From assembly GCF_004682045.1 (NCBI RefSeq), contig NZ_QUZT01000059.1, forward strand, positions 1-44,048: a DNA stretch of 44,048 nt, given 5' to 3'. Positions 1 to 7,349 of the stretch are shown piece after piece (position 1 is the first letter of the stretch; every line of letters starts with the position of its first letter). The translations under genes and the position numbers were made by a program. The notes beneath the pieces were generated by a model, which saw only the letters and a list, made by a program, of their open reading frames with translations, made no database searches and was not told the DNA's origin. Origin of the DNA: Pseudomonas nabeulensis. GTDB taxonomy: Bacteria > Pseudomonadota > Gammaproteobacteria > Pseudomonadales > Pseudomonadaceae.

Positions 1-97
1 AAATGAACCGAAAGTTCGACGCTCACAAAACACCGATTTTTATCACATACCCAATTTGCTGAAGCGAAGCCAGCTGGCTACGACTCAGTACCCGAAT
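1..97 (+). other. rRNA operon spacer upstream of 5S
   Basis: This stretch directly precedes a 5S rRNA gene and has no credible coding frame. By position it should be the 3' part of the 23S-5S internal transcribed spacer of an rRNA operon running on the plus strand. No 23S sequence is recognisable in it, so the 23S gene would end to the left of the window. This is inferred from gene order. Confidence 0.6.
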
Positions 98-217
98 TTC
101 TTGACGACCATAGAGCATTGGAACCACCTGATCCCATCCCGAACTCAGCAGTGAAACGATGCATCGCCGATGGTAGTGTGGGGTTTCCCCATGTGAGAGT
201 AGGTCATCGTCAAGATT
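98..217 (+). rRNA. rrf: 5S ribosomal RNA, copy 1
   Basis: A 120-nt gene matching the Pseudomonas 5S rRNA. It has the conserved core around CCATCCCGAACTCAG, the GATGGTAGTGTGGGG segment, and terminal arms TCTTGACGA and TCGTCAAGA that pair to form helix I. A GC-rich hairpin with a T-run follows within 10 bases. It is identical base for base to the second copy at 323-442. Confidence 0.97.
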
Positions 218-224
218 AAATTCC

Positions 225-262
225 AAAACCCCTGATTGCTAACGCAGTCAGGGGTTTTGTTT
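225..262 (+). terminator. Rho-independent terminator after 5S copy 1
   Basis: An 11-bp stem (225-235 with 248-258) starts with AAAACCCC and closes with GGGGTTTT. It extends inward by further pairs including one G-U wobble, and T-rich sequence follows. It is the sister of the hairpin at 451-486 after copy 2. Confidence 0.85.
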
Positions 263-322
263 ATGTAGAAGTCCATGAATTTCATCGGCACGATGCTAAC
301 GCAACGGTCCGGTACACAGAAT

Positions 323-442
323 TTCTTGACGACCATAGAGCATTGGAACCACCTGATCCCATCCCGAACTCAGCAGTGAAACGATGCATCGCCGATGGTA
401 GTGTGGGGTTTCCCCATGTGAGAGTAGGTCATCGTCAAGATT
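323..442 (+). rRNA. rrf: 5S ribosomal RNA, copy 2 (tandem)
   Basis: A second 120-nt 5S gene, identical to the copy at 98-217 and separated from it by 105 bp that contain a terminator. The six bases before both genes (GAATTT) are also shared, so the duplicated unit is slightly longer than the gene. Because a terminator lies in between, copy 2 needs read-through or its own promoter; I see no convincing promoter. Tandem 5S genes at the end of one rRNA operon are known in some Pseudomonas genomes. Confidence 0.97.
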
Positions 443-450
443 GAATTCCG

Positions 451-486
451 AAACCCCTGTCTGCTAACGCAGACAGGGGTTTTGTC
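451..486 (+). terminator. Rho-independent terminator after 5S copy 2
   Basis: A perfect stem of about 14 bp (451-464 with 469-482) around loop TAAC, followed by a short T-run. It differs from the first terminator at paired positions, and the stem is kept by compensatory change. Confidence 0.88.
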
Positions 487-551
487 GTTTAGAAGATGTG
501 GAAGCGCCTGCAACCCCACCGTGTGTCCAACAGGTCGTCAGTGGTAGCCAC

Positions 552-582
552 AAAAAAACCAGCGTCAGGTAGCGGACGCTGG
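552..582 (-). terminator. Terminator of the siderophore receptor operon
   Basis: Inverted repeat CCAGCGTC / GACGCTGG (559-566 with 575-582), flanked on the low-coordinate side by seven A residues. Read on the minus strand this is a GC-rich hairpin followed by a T-run, 22 bases past the receptor stop codon. Confidence 0.85.
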
Positions 583-603
583 CTTGGTTCAAACACGAAT
601 GAA

Positions 604-3090
604 TCAGAACTGGTAGCTCACCGTCGCGCTGACGTTGCGCTCTTCCCCCAGGTAACAAAAGTTAAGGCTGGCACAAGACGCTACATAGGTTTCGTTGGTC
701 AGGTTGTTAGCATTCAGTCGTACATCTACCCCCTTTAACCCAACCTTACCCAAGTCATACCCAACCGAGGCATCGAGCAAGGTGTAGGAGGGGACTTTCA
801 TCGTGTTCTCTGCGTCCGCCCAGCTGTAGCCCACATACCGGACGCCGCCGCCGAGCCTCAACCCATCAAGAACGTTGCTATCAAATTTGTAGTCCGCCCA
901 CACGGACGCCATGTGACGGGGTGCCTGTGTCGGCGAGTTACCCTTGTTCTCAACCAAATTGTCAGCAGTGCTGAGCGTGCTCACCATCGATTTGGAATAC
1001 TTGATATCGGTAAAGGTATAGCTGCCCAGGATCTTGAGGTTATCGGTCAGTTGCATATGCGCTTCCAACTCCAACCCCTGAGAGCGCACCGCGCCCACCG
1101 CTCGGTAGAAATTCTCCTGCGGTAGTTTGGTTGCCAGATTTTCCTGGTCGATACGGAACCACGACGCGGTAAACAGGTTATCGGTGCCTGGCGGCTGATA
1201 CTTCAACCCCACTTCCCATTGAGTACCATCAGTCGGAGCCAGTGGGTTGCCGGCACTGTCGGAATAAGAGTTGGGATTGAAGGATTCCGAGTAGCTGACA
1301 TAGGGCGCAAGGCCGCTATCGAACAAATATAGCGCCCCCGCACGGCCCGTAAGCTTGGTGCGTTTATCACTGATCTCAGTGCCTACTGGCCGGCTAGCCT
1401 CGGCGATTCGGTTTTCATCGGACGTCTCTACCCAATCTTGGCGCAGTCCAAGGGAAAACCGCCATTTATCCATTTCAATCAGGTCTTGCAGATAAACACC
1501 GGTTTGCTCCAGTCGCCGTAGATAGCTGGTGGGGCTGTAGTAACTGATAGCGGAATTGCCGTAGACAGGGTTGAACGCATTGATCGGCTGCAACGATCCG
1601 CTCGTCCAGTCCACTACTGTTTTACGCCGTTGATAATCGGCGCCCATCAACACGGTATGTTTGGTGGCTCCCGTGAAAAATTCTGCTTGGAGCATGTTGT
1701 CGATAATGAATGCATGCAGCTTCTCATCACCGCCTGAGTAGTAACGGTTGAGCTCGTTACTGGTGGGTGTGGTCCAGCCGTAGGCGTACACCTGATCCAG
1801 CTGCACCTTGGAGTCCAGATAACGAAAATTCTGCCGTGCGGTGAATACATCATTAAAGCGATGCTCAAATTGATAGCCAAATGACTGCTGATCTCGCTTG
1901 TAGCCATCAACCCCCGGTTCACCCTCAAAGAAATGACTGGAGATTCGCTGGCCATTGCGCTGATGCAAGGCGCCATCCGCCGGCATGCCGCCGTGATAGC
2001 CGCCGTCTGGGTCATGCTGCAGGTAGGCCTGCAATGTCAGCGACGTGTCTTCGGTAAAGTCGATGCTCAGGGTCGGTGCCAGCGCGTAGCGTTTTTCCTT
2101 GGCGTGGTCGAATTGTGTGTCGGATTTGTCTGCTAACCCCGTCAGTCGATAGGCAATGCGCTTGTCGTCATCCACAGGCCCGCTGAAATCAAAACCCATG
2201 CCTCGCTGCCCGTTACTGCCTACTGTCGCCTGTACCTGGTGATAGGGCTCGAATAACGGCTTTTTGCTAGTGAGCGCCACCAGGCCGCCGGGCGAACTGC
2301 GTCCGTACAGCACCGAGGAAGGGCCCTTGAGAATATCCACGCGTTCCAGAAAGTACGGGTCTACCTGCATTGTGCTGTAGGTGCCGCTGTCCCCCATCGA
2401 CTTCAATCCATCCAGGTAGATGTTATCCACCGAACCATCATTGAAGCCGCGCATTGCCACATAGTCATACCGATGCGTTGCGCCGTAGGGGTTGGTCAGC
2501 ACGCCAGGGGTATAGCGCATGGCTTGCGCAACGGTCTGGGAGCCTTGGTCATCCATTTGTTCACGGGTCACGACGGAGACCGTTTGCGATGTCTCCAGCA
2601 GAGCGGTGCTGGTCTTGGTAGCAATCTGGCTATGCGTCGCGTTGTAGCCCTCCATGCTGCCCAGAGCGTTACCCAGGGCAAATCCCTTGATATCGGTGGT
2701 TGGCAAGGTAAGCGCGTCGCTTTGCGGCGGCACCTGCAATACGAAGCTGACGCCATCCTCGGAAATAGCCTGCAGCCCTGAGCCATTGAGCAAATGATTC
2801 AAGCCTTGCTCGACGGAGTACTCGCCCTGCAGCCCCGTCGATTGCTTGCCCTGAGTTTGCACGGGGGTACTGGAGAGGGTGATGCCCGCTTGCCGCGCAA
2901 ATTGATTGAGCGCCTCGCTCAGTGGGCCTGCGGGGATCTGGTAGCGTTGATTGACCTGCTGGGCACCTGCTTCTGCGGCCATGCCAGTGACCGGCACTAC
3001 GCTGATACCCAATGTTGTCGACAGCAAAGCCGCACGTATGGCTTTTCTTAATTGCGGGTAGGAAGAGTTGTAGGGTAAGCACACTGTCAT
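604..3090 (-). CDS. TonB-dependent siderophore receptor with STN signalling domain
   Basis: An outer-membrane receptor for a ferric siderophore that can also signal to its own sigma factor. After a long signal peptide (to about residue 43) comes an STN domain of roughly 75 residues, typical of FecA, FpvA and FoxA transducers. The plug domain follows (TSQTVSVVTREQMDDQ, then QAMRYTPGV), then a 22-strand-type barrel ending in the terminal aromatic YQF. The C-terminal segment NNLTNETYVASC...CYLGEER resembles the hydroxamate receptors (FhuA, FoxA, FiuA), so a hydroxamate ligand is possible, but substrate cannot be read from sequence. ATG at 3090 was preferred to an in-frame TTG six bases upstream because of spacing to a GGA. 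It lies 84 bp downstream of the FecR-type gene, room for a sigma-factor-dependent promoter. About 828 residues, normal for the class. Confidence 0.93.
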   Translation of the reverse strand: MTVCLPYNSSYPQLRKAIRAALLSTTLGISVVPVTGMAAEAGAQQVNQRYQIPAGPLSEALNQFARQAGITLSSTPVQTQGKQSTGLQGEYSVEQGLNHLLNGSGLQAISEDGVSFVLQVPPQSDALTLPTTDIKGFALGNALGSMEGYNATHSQIATKTSTALLETSQTVSVVTREQMDDQGSQTVAQAMRYTPGVLTNPYGATHRYDYVAMRGFNDGSVDNIYLDGLKSMGDSGTYSTMQVDPYFLERVDILKGPSSVLYGRSSPGGLVALTSKKPLFEPYHQVQATVGSNGQRGMGFDFSGPVDDDKRIAYRLTGLADKSDTQFDHAKEKRYALAPTLSIDFTEDTSLTLQAYLQHDPDGGYHGGMPADGALHQRNGQRISSHFFEGEPGVDGYKRDQQSFGYQFEHRFNDVFTARQNFRYLDSKVQLDQVYAYGWTTPTSNELNRYYSGGDEKLHAFIIDNMLQAEFFTGATKHTVLMGADYQRRKTVVDWTSGSLQPINAFNPVYGNSAISYYSPTSYLRRLEQTGVYLQDLIEMDKWRFSLGLRQDWVETSDENRIAEASRPVGTEISDKRTKLTGRAGALYLFDSGLAPYVSYSESFNPNSYSDSAGNPLAPTDGTQWEVGLKYQPPGTDNLFTASWFRIDQENLATKLPQENFYRAVGAVRSQGLELEAHMQLTDNLKILGSYTFTDIKYSKSMVSTLSTADNLVENKGNSPTQAPRHMASVWADYKFDSNVLDGLRLGGGVRYVGYSWADAENTMKVPSYTLLDASVGYDLGKVGLKGVDVRLNANNLTNETYVASCASLNFCYLGEERNVSATVSYQF

Positions 3091-3174
3091 GGTCAAGATC
3101 CGTAGAGGCCGGGGAAGGCAAAGTGAATGGCTTACTGTCTAAGCCGGACTCACGGAAAAAAGCCGCCAAAAAAA

Positions 3175-4158
3175 TCAGGCCGATTGCTCCACGCTCACCC
3201 ACCAACGGGTGCGATAGCGCACTTGTACGGGGAGTGTCTGCGGCAGGACCGCCAGTAACTTGTCGGTATCCTCCAGACGAAATACCCCCGATAAACGCAA
3301 CTCGGCGATCCCTGCCGAACACCCTAAATAGCCATGACGATAACGCCCCACTTCGCCAAGAAAGTCCGCAAGACGCATACCCCGCGTGACGATCAGTCCA
3401 TCGGCCCAGGCGCCGACATCCATGTTCATCGGCGGGGCAGGAACGGCTTCGGACGGGCGCACAAGGTAGTTTTCCCCCGCATGAACCTGGGTCGATAGCC
3501 CATCCGCCTGATGAGGTGAATGAATGGCCACGTTGCCGCTGACCACACTCAGACGCGTGCAATCACTGTCCTGGCGCACCGAAAAGCGCCCGTCGATGCC
3601 TTCGAACAGTCCATGGCGGGTTTGCACCAGCAAAGGTGCTGACGAATCTGCACCGCAGGTAACCAGGATTTCCCCACGCACCAGGTTGATCAGGCGTTGG
3701 TGCAGGTTGAAGTTCAAGTCCACTGCGCTGTCGGTATTGAGTTGCAGGCGAGTGCCATCCGGTAATTGGATACTGCGGCGCTCACCGGTCGCGGTCGCAA
3801 GGTCGGAAGTCCAGCGCTGCCAGCCCGTCAGGTCTCGGCTGATCCAGGCCGCAGAGCCTACCAGCGCCACGCCGGAAAGCATCTTCATCGCCTGGCGCCG
3901 GCTCAAACCCTGGGCACTGCTCTCCAATGCCACGTGCGCTCCCGGAATGGCAGTCAGCTGACTGCTCAGTTCCTGTTGCAGCGCCTGCACTCGCTGCCAC
4001 GCCATTTCGTGATCATGATGAGCTGCGCGCCACTGTTCACATTGTGCGCGCAAGCGTACGTTGGCACGGTTGTTACGCAGGCGCAGTGCCCAACTTATGG
4101 CCTGTTTGACCACCTGGGGGTCAGGCCCGAAACGCGTGGCGTTGTTCACCCGCGTCAT
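3175..4158 (-). CDS. FecR-type anti-sigma/signal-relay protein
   Basis: An inner-membrane regulator that relays receptor occupancy to the FecI-type sigma factor. The N-terminal cytoplasmic part (about 1-85) carries the FecR N-terminal pattern (QAISWALRLRNN, then HDHEMAWQRVQALQ). A single hydrophobic segment (MLSGVALVGSAAWISRDL, about 93-110) follows. The periplasmic FecR domain has the family hallmark GERRSIQLPDGTRLQLNTDSAV. The length of 327 residues is typical. Its start overlaps the sigma gene stop by 4 bases (ATGA), so the two are translationally coupled. As in the family, it may act both as anti-sigma factor and as a requirement for full sigma activity. Confidence 0.92.
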   Translation of the reverse strand: MTRVNNATRFGPDPQVVKQAISWALRLRNNRANVRLRAQCEQWRAAHHDHEMAWQRVQALQQELSSQLTAIPGAHVALESSAQGLSRRQAMKMLSGVALVGSAAWISRDLTGWQRWTSDLATATGERRSIQLPDGTRLQLNTDSAVDLNFNLHQRLINLVRGEILVTCGADSSAPLLVQTRHGLFEGIDGRFSVRQDSDCTRLSVVSGNVAIHSPHQADGLSTQVHAGENYLVRPSEAVPAPPMNMDVGAWADGLIVTRGMRLADFLGEVGRYRHGYLGCSAGIAELRLSGVFRLEDTDKLLAVLPQTLPVQVRYRTRWWVSVEQSA

Positions 4159-4670
4159 GCCTCATACCGTAGGACGTAGCAGTGATACAGCGCCTCAGCG
4201 ATGTAACGCTCAACCGAGCGCAGTGACACGCCCAACTGCTCCGCGATTTGCTTGTACGTCAGCCCATCACACTGGGCCATTAGAAACGCCTTACGTACCT
4301 TGGGTTTCAATCCTTCCAAAAGCCGGGCGATGTCTTCCAGCAACTCGAGAACGAGCGCACGTGCTTCAGCACTCGGCGCCAATGCTTCAGGCAAATGGGC
4401 GATGGATTCCAGATACGCCCGTTCGATTTCTTCACGGCGCCAGTGATCAATCACCAGTCCTCGGGCAATGGTGCGCAAGAATGCCCGGGGCGCCTTGAGT
4501 TCAAAGCGTTCGGTCTTCTGCAGGAGTCGCACAAAGGTGTCTTGCGCCAGGTCTGCGGCATCGCACGCGTTGCCCAACCGGCTGCGCAGCCAGGTGTTCA
4601 ACCACGTGTGATGGGCGTGATAAAGCGTCGTTACAACACTTTCACGCGGGATGTACTCAGAGGGCTGCAT
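4155..4670 (-). CDS. FecI-like ECF sigma factor
   Basis: A 171-residue extracytoplasmic-function sigma factor of the iron-starvation group. Region 2 includes the core-binding stretch DAADLAQDTFVRLL and the -10-recognition part PRAFLRTIARGLVIDHWRR. Region 4 has the helix-turn-helix LTYKQIAEQLGVSLRSVERYIAEAL. It heads a sigma/anti-sigma/receptor operon and would direct RNA polymerase to the receptor promoter when the siderophore binds. A Fur-box candidate lies about 25-40 bases upstream of the ATG, consistent with iron repression. The spacing, order and overlap with the next gene are standard for cell-surface signalling operons. Confidence 0.93.
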   Translation of the reverse strand: MQPSEYIPRESVVTTLYHAHHTWLNTWLRSRLGNACDAADLAQDTFVRLLQKTERFELKAPRAFLRTIARGLVIDHWRREEIERAYLESIAHLPEALAPSAEARALVLELLEDIARLLEGLKPKVRKAFLMAQCDGLTYKQIAEQLGVSLRSVERYIAEALYHCYVLRYEA

Positions 4671-4693
4671 TCACACGAACCTGGCCAAACGTC

Positions 4694-4712
4694 ACAAATG
4701 ATAATTAGTCGC
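4694..4712 (-). promoter_or_regulatory. Candidate Fur box upstream of the sigma gene
   Basis: The stretch contains AATGATAAT followed by weaker symmetry. By eye it matches about 12 of 19 positions of the Fur consensus GATAATGATAATCATTATC. It sits 24-42 bases upstream of the FecI-type start codon, where Fur repression would be expected. Only one half-site is strong, so this is a candidate. Confidence 0.45.
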
Positions 4713-4952
4713 ATTGTTTGGGAGGCTGACAAATTTTGCAACTCTGATCCTTGTACGACAACCACTGGTCGGTTTCCTACGTAAAACGAAGGGCAATCCT
4801 ACAAATCGCTCAGTTTTGCTTCGACTTGGCCGAAAGCCTGATGAGCCATGCGTGCACCGAAATAGAGCGGCCAAAGAAGCCGCCTATACCCTTACATGGA
4901 ATGTTCCTCTCGGCACGCTAACCCCCCTTTTGGCAAAAAGAAGTCGAATGAA

Positions 4953-6833
4953 ATGAATCTAAAGTTCAGTCATAAAATTCTGTTGGCCGCGTCAGGCGTC
5001 GTGGTTCTAGCCTTCGCGTTATTCACGTTCTACAACGACTACCTGCAACGCAGCACCATCAAGCAAAATTTGGAGTCGTCGATCCAGCAGTCCGGCGAGC
5101 TCACTGCCAGCAGTGTGCAGAACTGGCTCAGTGGCCGAATATTGGTGCTCGAAAGCCTGACGCAAAACATCGCCCATCAGGGTAATAGCGCCGATCTTCC
5201 CGGACTGGTTGACCAACCCGCACTCACCTCGAACTTCCAGTTCACCTATGTTGGCCAAACCAACGGTGTATTCACTCAGCGCCCTGACGCAAAAATGCCC
5301 GACGACTACGACCCGCGTCAGCGGCCCTGGTACAAACAAGCCGTGGCTGCCGATAAACCCATGCTCACGCCGCCTTATATGGCTGCCGTGGGTGGGCAAA
5401 TCGTAACCATCGCCATGCCGGTGAAAAAGAACGGCGAATTGCTCGGTGTAGTGGGGGGGGACCTGAGCCTGCAGACTCTGGTGAAGATCATCAACTCGGT
5501 GGATTTCGGTGGCATCGGCCATGCCTTCCTGGTCAGCGGCGATGGTCAAGTCATCGTCAGCCCTGACCAGGACCAGGTGATGAAAAACCTCAAGGAGATC
5601 TACCCAGGTACTTCGGTACGCATCGAGAAAGTCAGTCAGGAAGTGGTCCTCAATGGCCAGGACCGGATCCTGTCGTTCACCCCGATCAACGGGTTGCCAG
5701 GTGCAGATTGGTACATCGGCCTGTCGGTTGATAAAGACAAAGCCTACGCTCCACTGGGTAAATTCCGCACCTCCGCGTTGATTGCCATGCTGATTGCCGT
5801 GGTGGCGATTGCTGTACTTCTGAGCCTGCTGATCCAAGTGTTGCTGCGCCCGCTGACTACCATGGGCGTCGCCATGCAGGACATTGCCCAGGGCGAAGGC
5901 GACCTGACTCGCCGACTGGCGGTTACCAGCAAAGATGAATTCGGCGAAGTCGGCAGCGCATTCAACCAGTTCGTGGAGCGTATCCACGCTTCGATTTCCG
6001 AAGTGTCCTCGGCAACCCGCCAGGTTCACGACTTGTCCCAGCGGGTAATGGCTTCGTCCAATGCCTCTATCGTTGGCTCGGACGAGCAAAGCGCACGCAC
6101 CAACAGCGTGGCCGCCGCGATCAACGAGCTGGGTGCTGCCACCCAGGAAATCGCCCGCAACGCCGCCGATGCCTCCCAGCATGCCAGCGGCGCCAGCGAG
6201 CAGGCCGACGACGGGCGCAAAGTGGTGGAGCAAACCATCCTGGCCATGTCGGAACTGTCGCAGAAGATCAGCCTGTCCTGCACCCAGATCGAAACCCTGA
6301 ATGCCAGTACCGATAACATCGGTCACATCCTCGATGTGATCAAAGGCATCTCCCAACAGACCAACCTGTTGGCGCTCAACGCCGCGATTGAGGCCGCGCG
6401 TGCCGGTGAGGCCGGTCGCGGATTTGCCGTCGTTGCCGATGAAGTGCGCAACCTGGCTCACCGCACGCAAGAGTCTGCCGAGGAGATCCACAAGATGATC
6501 ACCTCGCTGCAAGTGGGCTCGCGTGAAGCGGTCACCACCATGAATGCCAGCCAGACCTCCAGCGAAGAAAGCGTCCAGGTTGCCAACCAGGCGGGTGAGC
6601 GCCTGGTCAGCGTGACGCAGCGGATCGTCGAAATCGACGGCATGAACCAGTCGGTTGCCGCCGCTACCGAAGAGCAGACCGCAGTGGTGGAGACACTCAA
6701 CGTCGATATCAACCAGATCAACCTGCTGAACCAACAGGGTGTGAGCAACCTCAACGAAACCTTGAAGGATTGCGATGCGTTGTCGCAACAGGCCAATCGT
6801 TTGAAACAGTTGGTCGACAGCTTCAAGATTTAA
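4953..6833 (+). CDS. Methyl-accepting chemotaxis protein, dCache amino-acid-type (Pct-like)
   Basis: A transmembrane chemoreceptor of 626 residues. TM1 spans about 9-29, a periplasmic dCache sensor about 35-270, TM2 about 275-297, then HAMP and a full MCP signalling domain with the conserved hairpin tip (ISQQTNLLALNAAIEAARAG). The sensor has Y119, R124, W126 and Y127 in the pattern YDPRxRPWY, plus D170. This is the dCache motif for binding the amino and carboxyl groups of amino acids, and the N-terminus (LKFSHKILLAAS) is like PctA of P. aeruginosa. Amino acid chemotaxis is therefore likely; the exact ligand is unknown. The start at 4953 was chosen over an in-frame ATG at 4896 because it gives the standard N-terminus. 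It is divergent from the sigma gene and monocistronic. Confidence 0.93.
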   Translation: MNLKFSHKILLAASGVVVLAFALFTFYNDYLQRSTIKQNLESSIQQSGELTASSVQNWLSGRILVLESLTQNIAHQGNSADLPGLVDQPALTSNFQFTYVGQTNGVFTQRPDAKMPDDYDPRQRPWYKQAVAADKPMLTPPYMAAVGGQIVTIAMPVKKNGELLGVVGGDLSLQTLVKIINSVDFGGIGHAFLVSGDGQVIVSPDQDQVMKNLKEIYPGTSVRIEKVSQEVVLNGQDRILSFTPINGLPGADWYIGLSVDKDKAYAPLGKFRTSALIAMLIAVVAIAVLLSLLIQVLLRPLTTMGVAMQDIAQGEGDLTRRLAVTSKDEFGEVGSAFNQFVERIHASISEVSSATRQVHDLSQRVMASSNASIVGSDEQSARTNSVAAAINELGAATQEIARNAADASQHASGASEQADDGRKVVEQTILAMSELSQKISLSCTQIETLNASTDNIGHILDVIKGISQQTNLLALNAAIEAARAGEAGRGFAVVADEVRNLAHRTQESAEEIHKMITSLQVGSREAVTTMNASQTSSEESVQVANQAGERLVSVTQRIVEIDGMNQSVAAATEEQTAVVETLNVDINQINLLNQQGVSNLNETLKDCDALSQQANRLKQLVDSFKI

Positions 6834-6844
6834 TCGGTCGACAG

Positions 6845-6870
6845 GCAGGAGCGAGTCCCTTCGCTCCTGC
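6845..6870. terminator. Hairpin between convergent genes
   Basis: Perfect 10-bp inverted repeat GCAGGAGCGA / TCGCTCCTGC with a 6-base loop, between the chemoreceptor stop and the SRPBCC gene stop. It could terminate transcription from both sides. There is no long T-run, so termination strength is uncertain. Confidence 0.55.
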
Positions 6871-6873
6871 TGT

Positions 6874-7332
6874 TCAACTGAGCAGTCGACGAACATTCTC
6901 CAAGGCGCTGCTGGCAAAGCCCTGCACAAACGACTCAAACCCCTCCTGCGCCGTGTCCATGGGCTCGGCAATCAGGATCCAGGTCACCTTGGAACATTGC
7001 TCCCCAAGTGCCTCCACGCTAATCGCCGCCCACAACCTGGCCAGGCCAAGGGTGTTGTAGATCATGGTCCAGGTCATCTGCATTGCATGCTCATCCCGAC
7101 TATTGAGTTGCTCTACCACGCGGTTGCCATCGTGAAAGAATTTCGTGCGCAAAGCGCCCACGCCGGTACCCGTCATTTCGATGTGCGTCAGCGCAGGAAT
7201 GAACACATCAAAGTTGGCGAACTGACCCACCATGCCCCACAACCGGTTAGCGGGGCAGTCAACCGTGACGCAGACCACTATCGGCGCGCTGTTGGGGTTT
7301 TGAATTAACGTATCGGGTCTCAGTGAGTTCAT
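6874..7332 (-). CDS. mgoD: SRPBCC/polyketide cyclase-like protein of the mgo/pvf operon
   Basis: A 152-residue protein with the START/SRPBCC (polyketide cyclase/dehydrase-like) pattern: an N-terminal beta strand (PIVVCVTVDCPANRLWGMVGQFANFDVF), a central sheet (GALRTKFFHDGNRVVEQL), and a C-terminal helix (GFESFVQGFASSALENVRRLL). Members bind hydrophobic small molecules in a cavity. It is the last gene of the four-gene operon, 17 bp after the NRPS gene. The equivalent gene in the mangotoxin regulatory operon (mgoD) is annotated as polyketide cyclase/dehydrase. Its chemical step is not known to me; it may process or bind the released product. Family assignment is from pattern, the name from gene order. 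Confidence 0.8.
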   Translation of the reverse strand: MNSLRPDTLIQNPNSAPIVVCVTVDCPANRLWGMVGQFANFDVFIPALTHIEMTGTGVGALRTKFFHDGNRVVEQLNSRDEHAMQMTWTMIYNTLGLARLWAAISVEALGEQCSKVTWILIAEPMDTAQEGFESFVQGFASSALENVRRLLS

Positions 7333-7349
7333 GTGGTCGTCCAGGGCGT

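Noticed and set aside
1..600. tRNA gene near the 5S copies
   Set aside because: No cloverleaf or T-arm GTTCGA-type sequence in a suitable context was found.
5019..6971. Very long open frame antisense to the chemoreceptor gene
   Set aside because: It mirrors the GC-rich codon pattern of the chemoreceptor, has a histidine/glycine/glutamine-rich composition with no domain, and no ribosome site.
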